Part shown: piece after piece, positions 33,918-42,745 of the stretch
Position numbering within the stretch: the stretch's first letter is position 1
Layout: each line of letters starts with the position of its first letter
Source: DATBRG01 sp036560445
GTDB lineage: Bacteria; Pseudomonadota; Gammaproteobacteria; Burkholderiales; Methylophilaceae
Direction: 5' to 3'
DNA: 64,000 bases
Assembly (NCBI GenBank): GCA_036560445.1
Contig: DATBRG010000012.1
Location: forward strand, 44,310 to 108,309
Translations under genes and position numbers: made by a program
The notes under the pieces: model-generated
The model's input: the letters and a program-made list of their open reading frames with translations, nothing else
Database searches by the model: none
Told to the model about the DNA's origin: nothing

Positions 33918-35327
33918 TTAGTAACGATAATGCTCAGCCTTGTAAGGGCCTTGCTTGCTGACGCCGATATAAGCCGCTTGCTGGTCGGTCAACTGCGTCA
34001 GTTGTGCATTGAGCTTCTTCAGCTGCAATACAGCCACTTTTTCGTCCAGATGCTTGGGCAGGGTGTATACGCCCACCGGGTACTTCGCCGTATTGGCAAA
34101 TAACTCAATCTGCGCGATGGTCTGGTTGGCAAACGAAGAACTCATGACGTAACTTGGATGCCCCGTGCCGCAGCCCAGGTTTACCAAACGACCCTTGGCC
34201 AGCAAGATGATTTTCTTGCCGTCAGGGAAGATCACATGGTCAACCTGCGGCTTGATCTCGTCCCACTCGTATTTTTCGAGCGAGGCTACGTCGATCTCGT
34301 TATCAAAGTGGCCAATATTGCAGACAATCGCCTGATCTTTCATCTTCGCCATATGGTCATGCGTAATCACATGATAGTTACCGGTGGCAGTTACAAAAAT
34401 ATCGGCGTGTTCACAGGCGTAATCCATAGTCACTACACGGTAGCCTTCCATCGCGGCTTGCAGTGCGCAAATCGGGTCGATCTCGGTCACCCACACTTGC
34501 GCAGACAATGCGCGCAGAGCTTGAGCAGAGCCTTTACCCACATCGCCATAACCAGCAACCACAGCCACCTTGCCAGCGATCATCACATCAGTTGCACGCT
34601 TGATGGCATCCACCAGTGATTCACGGCAACCATACAGGTTGTCGAATTTGGACTTGGTCACGGAATCGTTGACGTTGATGGCTGGAAACGCCAACTTGCC
34701 TTCCTTGTGCATCTGGTACAAACGGTGCACGCCGGTGGTGGTCTCTTCGGTCACACCTTTGATATGGGCAAGACGCGTCGAATACCACTTGGGCTCAACA
34801 GCCAGCTTGGCCTTGATGGCATTGAACAAGCAGATTTCTTCTTCAGAACCAGGATTATGCAGAACAGTGGCATCGCTCTCGGCTTTCGTACCGAGGTGCA
34901 GCAGCAGCGTAGCGTCGCCGCCATCATCCAGAATCATGTTGCTGTAACCACCGTCAGTCCACTCGAAAATTCTGTGGGTGTAATCCCAGTACTGATCCAG
35001 GTTTTCGCCCTTGAACGCAAACACCGGCGTACCTCCAGCGGCGATCGCAGCAGCAGCGTGATCTTGCGTGGAATAAATATTACAGGAAGCCCAGCGCACA
35101 TCAGCGCCCAGGTCTTTCAGGGTTTCAATCAACACCGCGGTTTGAATCGTCATGTGCAAGGAGCCAGTGATACGGGCACCACGCAATGGCTTGGTCACCG
35201 CATATTCTTCACGAATCGCCATCAGGCCTGGCATTTCGGTTTCGGCAATGGCAATTTCCTTGCGGCCAAAAGCGGCAAGGTTGATATCGGCTACGATGTA
35301 ATCTTTGAAGTCTGTCACAGTATTCAT
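33918..35327 (-). CDS. ahcY: Adenosylhomocysteinase (SAH hydrolase)
   Basis: A 469-residue NAD-dependent enzyme. The NAD site is AGYGDVGKGSAQALR, and substrate segments include CNIYSTQDHAAAAIAAGG and NVNDSVTKSKFDNLYG. It splits S-adenosylhomocysteine into adenosine and homocysteine and relieves product inhibition of methyltransferases. It is downstream of metK and directly behind an SAH riboswitch and promoter, so it is switched on when its substrate builds up. The holin-like gene and metF follow. Confidence 0.97.
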   Translation of the reverse strand: MNTVTDFKDYIVADINLAAFGRKEIAIAETEMPGLMAIREEYAVTKPLRGARITGSLHMTIQTAVLIETLKDLGADVRWASCNIYSTQDHAAAAIAAGGTPVFAFKGENLDQYWDYTHRIFEWTDGGYSNMILDDGGDATLLLHLGTKAESDATVLHNPGSEEEICLFNAIKAKLAVEPKWYSTRLAHIKGVTEETTTGVHRLYQMHKEGKLAFPAINVNDSVTKSKFDNLYGCRESLVDAIKRATDVMIAGKVAVVAGYGDVGKGSAQALRALSAQVWVTEIDPICALQAAMEGYRVVTMDYACEHADIFVTATGNYHVITHDHMAKMKDQAIVCNIGHFDNEIDVASLEKYEWDEIKPQVDHVIFPDGKKIILLAKGRLVNLGCGTGHPSYVMSSSFANQTIAQIELFANTAKYPVGVYTLPKHLDEKVAVLQLKKLNAQLTQLTDQQAAYIGVSKQGPYKAEHYRY

Positions 35328-35436
35328 ACTTTCCTTTGAATGTTGTGACCAGAAAGGGAATCAGGCTGGCAATGCTGCTGTTTTAACCGCTGCGGCACTT
35401 TGCTCACCCAAACTCCGTGTCTGGCACGAATTAAAT

Positions 35437-35528
35437 TAGGTGAACGCCGTTACAAGAGAGTTCAAAAACCTCATCCTGCAAACCGAGCCTGGGGCAGAAA
35501 TGATATCTGCCTCGCAGCGTTCCTCGGT
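35437..35528 (-). promoter_or_regulatory. SAH riboswitch upstream of ahcY
   Basis: On the minus strand the conserved blocks of the S-adenosylhomocysteine riboswitch occur in order: GAGGAACGCTGCGA, a P2-type hairpin (GGCAG ... CTGCC), CCAGGCTCGG closing P1, and AACGGCGTTCACCT forming the pseudoknot strand with AACGC. The 5' CCGAG pairs with CTCGG. It lies about 110 bases before the ahcY start. SAH binding normally raises expression. No terminator hairpin with a T-run is evident, so control may act on translation. Confidence 0.9.
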
Positions 35529-35549
35529 TAGGTTAAATCTAAAGCGATA

Positions 35550-35579
35550 ATTATAAAGCGAAAACTGAGTTTTTGTAAA
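35550..35579 (-). promoter_or_regulatory. Promoter for the ahcY operon
   Basis: On the minus strand TTTACA and a perfect TATAAT are separated by 18 bp. The -10 is at 35550-35555 and the -35 at 35574-35579, just after the metK stop. Transcription would start about 15 bases before the SAH riboswitch. Confidence 0.65.
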
Positions 35580-35584
35580 CCCGT

Positions 35585-36748
35585 TTAAATTCCAGCAGCT
35601 GCTTTTAACAATGCGGCCTTGTCAGTGGCTTCCCATGTGAACTCTGGCTCATCACGGCCAAAATGCCCATATGCGGCGGTCTTGGCGTAAATTGGACGCA
35701 ACAGATCAAGCATTTTCACGATGCCCTTGGGACGCAGGTCAAAATGATCGAGTACCAACTGGGTCAGCACTTCGTTCGATACCTTACCGGTACCATAAGT
35801 TTCAACCATGACGCTGGTAGGCTGGGCAACACCAATTGCATAGGAAACCTGTACCAGGCAGCGTGAAGCCAAACCCGCAGCAACGATATTCTTTGCCACG
35901 TAGCGGCCTGCGTAGGCAGCAGAGCGGTCAACCTTGGAAGGATCCTTACCTGAGAACGCGCCGCCGCCATGTGGCGCTGCACCTCCGTATGTGTCGACAA
36001 TGATCTTGCGGCCGGTAAGGCCGCAATCACCTTGCGGGCCGCCAATAACAAAACGACCAGTCGGGTTAACCAGATACTTGATCTCACCCTTGATCAGCTC
36101 TTTCGGCAACATGGGCTTGATAATTTCTTCAATGGTCGCTTCACGGATAGCTTCCAGCGTCATGTCCGGTGCGTGCTGGGTAGAAACCACTACGGTATCA
36201 ATCGCATGAGGCTTGCCATCGACATACTTCACCGTCACCTGGCTCTTGGCATCAGGACGCAGCCACGGCAAACGGCCATCTTTACGCAATTGTGCCTGGC
36301 GCTCCATGATGCGGTGCGACAACCAGATCGGCAGTGGCATTAACTGTGGCGTCTCATCTACTGCATAACCAAACATCAGGCCCTGGTCTCCCGCGCCTTG
36401 ATCCAGTGTATCGTCATAAGCCTTATTTACACCTTGGGCAATATCCGGACTCTGCTTGTCGTAAGCCACCAGCACGGCACAACCCTTGTAGTCGATACCA
36501 TATTCTGTGTTGTCGTAACCGATACGCCTGATAGTGTCGCGTGCTACCTGGATATAATCGACGTTGGCATTGGTGGTAATCTCACCGGCCAGAACCACCA
36601 GACCCGTATTGCACAGGGTTTCGGCAGCAATACGGGAGTGATTGTCCTGCGCCAGGATGGCATCGACAATAGCGTCTGAGATCTGGTCAGCAACCTTATC
36701 TGGGTGGCCTTCGGAGACTGATTCTGATGTAAACAGATATTCGTTCAT
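35585..36748 (-). CDS. metK: S-adenosylmethionine synthase MetK
   Basis: A 387-residue enzyme with the family motifs GHPDKVADQISDA, GAGDQG and GGGAFSGKDPSKVDRSAAYA. It makes SAM from ATP and methionine. It is upstream of ahcY on the same strand, but a separate promoter and riboswitch between them suggest ahcY is mostly controlled apart. It diverges from the acyltransferase gene at 36830. Confidence 0.97.
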   Translation of the reverse strand: MNEYLFTSESVSEGHPDKVADQISDAIVDAILAQDNHSRIAAETLCNTGLVVLAGEITTNANVDYIQVARDTIRRIGYDNTEYGIDYKGCAVLVAYDKQSPDIAQGVNKAYDDTLDQGAGDQGLMFGYAVDETPQLMPLPIWLSHRIMERQAQLRKDGRLPWLRPDAKSQVTVKYVDGKPHAIDTVVVSTQHAPDMTLEAIREATIEEIIKPMLPKELIKGEIKYLVNPTGRFVIGGPQGDCGLTGRKIIVDTYGGAAPHGGGAFSGKDPSKVDRSAAYAGRYVAKNIVAAGLASRCLVQVSYAIGVAQPTSVMVETYGTGKVSNEVLTQLVLDHFDLRPKGIVKMLDLLRPIYAKTAAYGHFGRDEPEFTWEATDKAALLKAAAGI

Positions 36749-36775
36749 GGGCTTAGCAATAGTTAGCGAAAAAGA

Positions 36776-36790
36776 TTGCTAGAATAGCAA
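36776..36790. repeat. Short palindrome in the metK divergent region
   Basis: TTGCTA and TAGCAA flank GAA, a perfect 6-bp inverted repeat 28 bp upstream of metK and 40 bp upstream of the divergent acyltransferase gene. It could be an operator for either gene. No known regulator consensus was recognised. Confidence 0.35.
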
Positions 36791-36829
36791 AATACGCTCT
36801 ATTTAAGAAGCTCACCTACAAAGTAATTC

Positions 36830-37687
36830 ATGCCCAAGGTTCTTTTCCAACTATTCGCCTGCCTACCCCTGCCCATTATCCACGGGCTTGGTGTCATATT
36901 AGGCTGGCTGGCATATTTAACTGACAAACGCTTCGCGGGACGCGTCTTAAGCAATCTGTCCCTGGTCAATATAGCCAAAGACCAAGCCAGCCAGCGAAAA
37001 CTAACAAGGCTCTGCATACAAGAAACGGGTAAAGGCCTGCTGGAAAGTCTGGCAATCTGGTTTCGATCGCCGGATTCAGCGCTTAAGTGGGTAAAAGCAT
37101 GTGTGGGCTGGGAACATGTTGAAAAAGCTCTCGCAGATAAAAACGGCATCATTTTTCTTACTCCACACTTGGGCTGCTTTGAGATTACCGCACGCTATTA
37201 CGCCAGCAATGGGCCTATCAGCGTGCTATTCAAACCAGCGCGCAAAAGCTGGATGGCAGACATCATTGAAGCCGGTCGTAGCCATAGCCAAATCAAGCTG
37301 GCGCCTACCAGCATGCGCGGCATACGCAGCTTGTTCAAGGCCTTACGCAACGGCGAGGCTATAGGGATTTTGCCAGATCAGGTGCCGGATGAGGGAGATG
37401 GAGTATGGGCCAGCTTTTTCGAGCAGCCTGCTTACACCATGACTCTGGTCAGCAAATTGGCTGAGGCTTCAAAAGCTACAGTGCTGGTGGCATTTGGCGA
37501 ACGCCTAGCCTGGGGACGTGGCTATATTATCCATATCGAGCCGCTTGGCGTTGAAGCTACGCCCCAGAATATCAATGACGCGATCGAGCGCCTGGTGCGC
37601 ACAAGACCGGAGCAATATTTATGGAGTTACGGGCGCTTCAAGCAACCGCGACAACAGACCAACCCGCCGAAAAAATCAGCAGATTGA
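36830..37687 (+). CDS. LpxL/HtrB-type lysophospholipid acyltransferase
   Basis: A 285-residue protein of the lauroyl/myristoyl acyltransferase family. It has a hydrophobic N-terminus (8-30), the catalytic HxxxxE motif in TPHLGCFEI, FKPARK and the downstream LPDQVPDEGDGVW. Such enzymes add secondary acyl chains to Kdo2-lipid A at the inner membrane, in line with the Kdo and LPS transport genes at 5-9 kb. Whether it is LpxL or LpxM cannot be told. It lies 57 bp before dapF. Confidence 0.88.
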   Translation: MPKVLFQLFACLPLPIIHGLGVILGWLAYLTDKRFAGRVLSNLSLVNIAKDQASQRKLTRLCIQETGKGLLESLAIWFRSPDSALKWVKACVGWEHVEKALADKNGIIFLTPHLGCFEITARYYASNGPISVLFKPARKSWMADIIEAGRSHSQIKLAPTSMRGIRSLFKALRNGEAIGILPDQVPDEGDGVWASFFEQPAYTMTLVSKLAEASKATVLVAFGERLAWGRGYIIHIEPLGVEATPQNINDAIERLVRTRPEQYLWSYGRFKQPRQQTNPPKKSAD

Positions 37688-37744
37688 ATCTTCCCTTACG
37701 TAGCTCGCTACCATGCATGGGTGCATTACCCTACAATAGCTGAT

Positions 37745-38578
37745 ATGAAACTCAAGTTCACCAAAATGCAAGGTATAGGCAACGACTTTGTTGTCATTGA
37801 TGGCTTTTCCCAGACCGTATCTCTGCAACCTGCACAGATAAGAAAAATTGCTGACCGCCACTTTGGCGTTGGTTTTGACCAGCTTTTGCTGGTCGAAAAG
37901 CCAGACAATGCTGATGTCGATTTCCGTTACCGCATATTCAACGCAGATGGTGGCGAGGTCGAGCAATGCGGAAACGGCGCGCGTTGTTTTGTACGCTTCG
38001 TACACGATAAAGCACTCACCCATAAAACCGAAATTCGCGTACAGACCGCCAGCGGCGTTATTGCCCCCAAGCTTGAAAACAACGGCCTGGTAACCGTAAA
38101 CATGAGTGTACCGCAGTTCACACCAAGGGATATTCCATTTATGGCTGACCAAGCCGCCCTGACTTATATACTCGACCTTGCTGGTACCGAAATCAATATT
38201 GCCGCTGTATCCATGGGCAACCCACATGCAGTGCAGTTGGTTGATAATGTGGATAGTGCGCCTGTGGCCGAACAAGGCCCTATGATCGAATCCCATCCGC
38301 GTTTCCCACAACGTGTGAATGCCGGTTTCATGCAAATTGTGGATGCGCAACATATTCGCCTGCGCGTCTATGAGCGCGGCAGTGGTGAAACCCTGGCCTG
38401 CGGTACTGGAGCCTGCGCCGCAGTAGTGGCCGGCATCCGGTTAGGCAAGCTAGATTCGCCAGTAACTGTTGCCACACGCGGCGGTGAGTTGACCATCAGT
38501 TGGGCTGGAGAGAATACACCAGTATGGATGACCGGCCCGGCTGAAACCGTATTTGAAGGTGAAATTGAAATTAATTAG
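37745..38578 (+). CDS. dapF: Diaminopimelate epimerase
   Basis: A 277-residue epimerase with both catalytic cysteines: Cys75 in GGEVEQCGNGARC and the second in GETLACGTGAC near residue 219. It converts LL- to meso-diaminopimelate for lysine and peptidoglycan. The ATG at 37745 gives MKLKFTKMQGIGNDF, the family start; an in-frame start at 37721 is less likely. DUF484 and xerC follow, the classic dapF-DUF484-xerC cluster. Confidence 0.96.
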   Translation: MKLKFTKMQGIGNDFVVIDGFSQTVSLQPAQIRKIADRHFGVGFDQLLLVEKPDNADVDFRYRIFNADGGEVEQCGNGARCFVRFVHDKALTHKTEIRVQTASGVIAPKLENNGLVTVNMSVPQFTPRDIPFMADQAALTYILDLAGTEINIAAVSMGNPHAVQLVDNVDSAPVAEQGPMIESHPRFPQRVNAGFMQIVDAQHIRLRVYERGSGETLACGTGACAAVVAGIRLGKLDSPVTVATRGGELTISWAGENTPVWMTGPAETVFEGEIEIN

Positions 38579-38613
38579 CTGCGCTACAGTATAACCAAGA
38601 CAGGGAGCCCCTT

Positions 38614-39285
38614 ATGCAGGACGACGAAACACTGAACGAAGACCAAATCACCGACTACCTGCGTGATCATCCGCAATTCTTTGAGCACCACCCCACACTC
38701 CTGGCTGAAATGTACCTACCCAGCCTGCATGGCAACGGCACGGTATCTCTGGCCGAGCGTCAACAATTAGCGCAGCGCGACCGTATTCGTGTGCTGGAAA
38801 CCAAACTCAATGAGTTGCTGCAGTTCGGCGAAGAAAATGATGCTATCGGCGATAAAGTCCACCGGCTTAGCCTGGGTCTGCTGGCGGCGCAAGATTTCGA
38901 TATTTTGCTGCAACTCCTCACGCATAACCTGCGCGAGGATTTTCAGGTACCGCACGTAGGCGTACGCCTCTGGGCTGATCCTAAAAATAGTGCTGATAGC
39001 AGCAATCCAGTGTTCGAGCCAGTTGATAGCGAGCTTAGCAGCTGGGCACAAAGCCTCGTAGCGCCTTACTGCGGGCACAAACCTGGGCTGGACATGGATA
39101 ACTGGTTTGGTGATAGCGCTGCGCCAAAATCCTTTGCCCTGGTGGCCCTGCGCGGAGAAAAGGTATTTGGCCTGCTAGCCATGGCCAGCGAGGAAGAACA
39201 GCGTTTTTATCCGGAAATGGGCACTCTCTACCTCAAACGCATTGGTGAGCTATTGAGCGCAGCTTTACTGAGATATATCGATTAG
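38614..39285 (+). CDS. DUF484 family protein
   Basis: The 223-residue soluble protein has an N-terminal helical part (ITDYLRDHPQFFEHHPTLL) and a GAF-like C-terminal domain. It is the DUF484 protein found between dapF and xerC in proteobacteria; the function is unknown. A GGGAG site precedes the ATG. It overlaps xerC by one base (TAGTG), so the two are translationally coupled. Confidence 0.9.
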   Translation: MQDDETLNEDQITDYLRDHPQFFEHHPTLLAEMYLPSLHGNGTVSLAERQQLAQRDRIRVLETKLNELLQFGEENDAIGDKVHRLSLGLLAAQDFDILLQLLTHNLREDFQVPHVGVRLWADPKNSADSSNPVFEPVDSELSSWAQSLVAPYCGHKPGLDMDNWFGDSAAPKSFALVALRGEKVFGLLAMASEEEQRFYPEMGTLYLKRIGELLSAALLRYID

Positions 39286-40160
39286 TGGACTACCTAGCAA
39301 AATATCTCGACCATTTGAGTTTTGAGCGCGGTCTGAGCCCGCTCACCCGCGAGAATTATGCCCGAGATATCAGGCTGTTACTGGAGCTAGTGGATAAGCA
39401 GAACCTGCAGGACATTCAGGCCCAACATATTCGGCGCTTCATTGCCAACCTGCATGGACGGGGCTTGGGCGGCAGAAGTATCGCGCGCGGCCTCTCCGCT
39501 TGGCGTGGTTTCTTTGACTACCTCGTGCAGCGGCACGACTTCAGCAACAACCCTTGCATAGGCATGCGCGCACCCAAATCCGCCAAGACATTGCCGCAAG
39601 CTTTATCCACAGACCAGGCGGTGCAACTGGTGAGCATAGCTGGCGACGATGCCCTGGCAATACGTGACCGCGCTATCCTTGAGCTTTTTTACTCTTCCGG
39701 CCTGCGCTTGGCCGAGCTGGTCGGCCTCAATATAGGCGCTCTGGATTTGCAGGATGGTACGGTCACAGTAACCGGCAAAGGTAATAAGACCCGTATCGTG
39801 CCGGTTGGCAGCCATGCCAATCAGGCGATTCGCCGTTGGCTACAGACTCGTGCCTTGATTCAGGGTGTGGATGAAAATGCGCTATTTACGACTCAGCAGG
39901 GTCGCCGTATCACTGCTCGCGCCGTGCAATACCGCATCAAGCAATGGGCTATCAAGCAAGGTATCAATAGTGACGCCCACCCGCATATGCTGCGTCATAG
40001 TTTTGCCACTCATGTACTGCAATCCAGCGGCGATTTGCGTGCGGTTCAGGAAATGCTGGGCCACGCCAATATCAGCACTACACAGGTGTATACGCATTTG
40101 GATTTTCAGCATCTGGCAAAAGTCTATGATGCCGCTCATCCTCGGGCAAAAAAACGTTAA
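39285..40160 (+). CDS. xerC: Tyrosine recombinase XerC
   Basis: A 291-residue recombinase with a core-binding N-terminal domain (1-90) and the catalytic residues R141, K165, H234, R237, H260 and Tyr269 (TTQVYTHLD). It resolves chromosome dimers with XerD at dif. The start is GTG, overlapping the DUF484 stop. It is a housekeeping gene here and not part of a mobile element. Confidence 0.95.
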   Translation: MDYLAKYLDHLSFERGLSPLTRENYARDIRLLLELVDKQNLQDIQAQHIRRFIANLHGRGLGGRSIARGLSAWRGFFDYLVQRHDFSNNPCIGMRAPKSAKTLPQALSTDQAVQLVSIAGDDALAIRDRAILELFYSSGLRLAELVGLNIGALDLQDGTVTVTGKGNKTRIVPVGSHANQAIRRWLQTRALIQGVDENALFTTQQGRRITARAVQYRIKQWAIKQGINSDAHPHMLRHSFATHVLQSSGDLRAVQEMLGHANISTTQVYTHLDFQHLAKVYDAAHPRAKKR

Positions 40161-40290
40161 CACTTAGCTAGTGCTTTACCGTACTGAACTCTTCATATTT
40201 CTGTGGCAGAATACGCGGCCTGAACTTATTGCACTATCCCGCTGACCAAACTTTTCAATCCTGTTAATCAACTTTATTAGGAAATTCATT

Positions 40291-40872
40291 ATGGAACATA
40301 CCCTACCCCCATTGCCTTATGCCAAGAACGCACTGGAGCCAGTAATCTCAGCCGAAACCATTGAGTTCCACTATGGCAAGCACCATCAGACCTATGTTAC
40401 CAACCTCAACAACCTGATCAAAGGCACCGAATTCGAAAATAGCACCCTCGAAGAAACTATCATGAAATCTTCCGGTGGGATTTTTAACAATGCCGCCCAA
40501 GTCTGGAACCATACCTTCTATTGGAATGGCTTCAAACCCAATGGCGGTGGTGCTCCCAGCGGCGCCCTGGCAACCGCCATTGATAAGGCATTCGGCTCAT
40601 TCGACGAATTCAAGAAACTATTCTCGCAAAAAGCGCTGACCACCTTCGGCTCTGGTTGGGCTTGGCTGGTGAAGAATAAAGACGGTTCGCTGACGCTGGA
40701 AAGCACCAGCAATGCCGGTACACCGATGACCAACGGCCAGACTGCTTTGCTCACCATCGATGTATGGGAACACGCTTACTATGTTGATTACCGTAATGCG
40801 CGCGCCAAGTACATTGAGGAATTCTGGAACATCATCAACTGGGATTTTGTTGCAGCAAACTTCAACGCTTAA
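40291..40872 (+). CDS. sodB: Iron superoxide dismutase SodB
   Basis: A 193-residue Fe/Mn-family dismutase. Metal ligands are H27, H74, D157 and H161 (FHYGKHH, VWNHTFYW, DVWEHAYY). AAQVWNHTFYWN with the preceding Gln points to the iron form. It removes superoxide in the cytoplasm. An AGGAAA site precedes the ATG, and a hairpin terminator follows. Confidence 0.95.
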   Translation: MEHTLPPLPYAKNALEPVISAETIEFHYGKHHQTYVTNLNNLIKGTEFENSTLEETIMKSSGGIFNNAAQVWNHTFYWNGFKPNGGGAPSGALATAIDKAFGSFDEFKKLFSQKALTTFGSGWAWLVKNKDGSLTLESTSNAGTPMTNGQTALLTIDVWEHAYYVDYRNARAKYIEEFWNIINWDFVAANFNA

Positions 40873-40895
40873 AGTAAGAATTAGGTAACACTCAC

Positions 40896-40939
40896 GGCCG
40901 CCTTGTTATGTATTAACAGAGCGGCCATTTCTGTTTTTG
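40896..40939 (+). terminator. Terminator after sodB
   Basis: GGCCGC and GCGGCC (40896-40926) form the base of a stem that continues with TGTTA/TAACA, with two mismatched positions between, followed by a T-rich tail (CTGTTTTTGT). It ends sodB about 25 bp after its stop codon. Confidence 0.6.
40904..40918. promoter_or_regulatory. Possible Zur operator-like palindrome
   Basis: TGTTATGTATTAACA matches the core of the Zur box TGTTATAATATAACA at 11 of 15 positions and is itself nearly palindromic. It lies about 60 bp before a cluster of likely zinc-uptake genes. It also forms the top of the sodB terminator stem, which may be the whole reason for its symmetry. Confidence 0.3.
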
Positions 40940-40976
40940 TCTGCCATTTAATTCTTTAAGTGCTAGAATCTTTAGT

Positions 40977-41288
40977 ATGTTGCGTCGGCTAATACTCACT
41001 TTTGCACTTGCCTTCATGTTTGGCCTCGGCCAGCAAGGCTCGGTTGTGCACGAGATTTCGCACTACGCTGACATCAATCCATCTTCACAACAACAAGATA
41101 AAGCGCCGCACTCACAGCTATGTGAAAAATGTCTAAGCTACAGCGGCATGGCCAGCGCACTCGGCGTCAGCCACTACACCCCGCCTACGCTTGCAGCCGG
41201 TTTTGAACCATTTAGTTATCATAGCAGTAATCACCTTAGCCGCACCTCAGCCGCCTATTCGGCACGCGCCCCACCTGTTTTTGCCTGA
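40977..41288 (+). CDS. Small exported His/Cys-rich protein of the metal-uptake cluster
   Basis: The 103-residue product has a signal peptide (MLRRLILTFALAFMFGLG), several histidines (HEISHYAD, HSQ, SHY, YHSSNH) and a CxxC motif in LCEKCLSY. This composition suggests periplasmic metal binding, and the position before an outer-membrane protein and a metal ABC transporter supports that, but no domain is recognised. It resembles the small DUF2946-like proteins near metal transporters. It is the first gene of the cluster. Confidence 0.65.
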   Translation: MLRRLILTFALAFMFGLGQQGSVVHEISHYADINPSSQQQDKAPHSQLCEKCLSYSGMASALGVSHYTPPTLAAGFEPFSYHSSNHLSRTSAAYSARAPPVFA

Positions 41289-41359
41289 CATCTAAAACTG
41301 CATCTCGACCCGCTTTGTTTTAAGTGGTCGAGTTTCGTTATTTGTTATGCGAGGACATT

Positions 41360-42730
41360 ATGACCACACGCACCCTAAAGGCTTGCATCATGCTCGCCGC
41401 CCTTGCCCTGCCGGGCATAGCTAGCGCCGCTGACAGCGCTGAGCTGGAAAGCATACGCGCCGAAATCCAGCAGATGAAACAGAATTATGAAGCGCGTATC
41501 CAGAACCTCGAGGCCAAGTTGCAGGAGGCGCAAGATAGCGCCGGTAAAGCACAGGATAGTGCTACCAAAGCCGAAACTGCTGCAATTGAGGCCTCTAATC
41601 GTACCCAGGCATCAGCCAATGCTTTCAACCCAGGTATTTCGCTGATACTTTCCGGTATCTACGCCAACCGCTCGCAGGATTCGAAATATCACATCACCAA
41701 CTTCCAGGCTGGTGGCGACATTGGCCCTGGTTTACGCGGGTTCAGCCTGGCCGAATCCGAACTCGGTGTTTATTCCAATATCGACCATTATTTCTATGGC
41801 GGCATCAATTTCTCCATGCATGCCGATGATTCAGTATCGGTTGAGGAAGCCTTCATCCAGACTAGCGCCCTGCCCTACGGCGTTACCATCAAGGGCGGGC
41901 GATTCTTCTCAGGCGTTGGTTACCTGAATGAACAACATGCCCACACTTGGGATTTCGTCGACAATCCACTCGCTTACCAAGCCTTCCTCGGCGGGCAATT
42001 TGGTGATGATGGCATACAAATCAAGTGGATAGCGCCGACTGATACCTTTATCGAGCTAGGCGCAGAAGCCGGACGCGGCCGCATCGCCGGAACAGAAGGT
42101 AAAGACCAGAACAGCGCTGGCATGGGCAGCATATTCGGCCATGTCGGCGGCGACCTTGGTATCAGCAGCAGTTGGCGCGCCGGCTTATCTTATTTGCGCG
42201 TTTCCGCTGATAACCGCGAATCCGCTGACCTGGATAGCGCCAACAATTTCGTCACTAACAAATTCAATGGCGATAGCAATATCTGGATTGCTGACTTCAT
42301 ATGGAAATGGGCACCGAATGGGAACTCAAATTACTCCAACTTCAAACTGCAGGGAGAGTATCTGCATCGGCAGGAATCAGGTGACCTGACCTATGACATT
42401 GATGCTGCCAACAGTACCTCACGCTACAAGGCCAGCCAATCCGGTTGGTACGTGCAAGGTGTTTACCAGTTTATGCCTTACTGGCGCGCTGGCCTGCGTT
42501 ATGACCAGCTGGACAGCGGTAATGTGAACTATGGCAGCAACAGCCCCAACCTGATCGCCAATGGCTATGATCCGCAGCGCGTCACCATGATGCTGGATTA
42601 CAGCCCCAGCGAATTCAGCCGTATCCGCCTACAGCTTTCACAAGACGAGTCTCGTCAAGGCAAGACCGATGACCAGATATTCCTCCAATACATCATGAGC
42701 TTGGGCACGCACGGCGCGCACAAGTTTTAA
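41360..42730 (+). CDS. Outer-membrane beta-barrel protein of the metal-uptake cluster
   Basis: The 456-residue product has a signal peptide (RTLKACIMLAALALPGIASA), a coiled coil (about 25-80, heptads with MKQNYEARIQNLEAKLQEAQ) and a porin-like barrel of alternating aromatic strands, with a C-terminus ending in Phe (GAHKF). The coiled coil plus barrel resembles zinc-regulated TonB-independent outer-membrane proteins. I use the ATG at 41360; a frame extending to 41324 lacks the signal at its start. The ZnuA-like gene follows after 15 bp. Confidence 0.75.
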   Translation: MTTRTLKACIMLAALALPGIASAADSAELESIRAEIQQMKQNYEARIQNLEAKLQEAQDSAGKAQDSATKAETAAIEASNRTQASANAFNPGISLILSGIYANRSQDSKYHITNFQAGGDIGPGLRGFSLAESELGVYSNIDHYFYGGINFSMHADDSVSVEEAFIQTSALPYGVTIKGGRFFSGVGYLNEQHAHTWDFVDNPLAYQAFLGGQFGDDGIQIKWIAPTDTFIELGAEAGRGRIAGTEGKDQNSAGMGSIFGHVGGDLGISSSWRAGLSYLRVSADNRESADLDSANNFVTNKFNGDSNIWIADFIWKWAPNGNSNYSNFKLQGEYLHRQESGDLTYDIDAANSTSRYKASQSGWYVQGVYQFMPYWRAGLRYDQLDSGNVNYGSNSPNLIANGYDPQRVTMMLDYSPSEFSRIRLQLSQDESRQGKTDDQIFLQYIMSLGTHGAHKF

Positions 42731-42745
42731 TCTAGGAAAACTCAC

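Noticed and set aside
39285..40160. Tyrosine recombinase as sign of a mobile element
   Set aside because: It is XerC in the standard dapF-DUF484-xerC cluster, with no att repeats or cargo around it.
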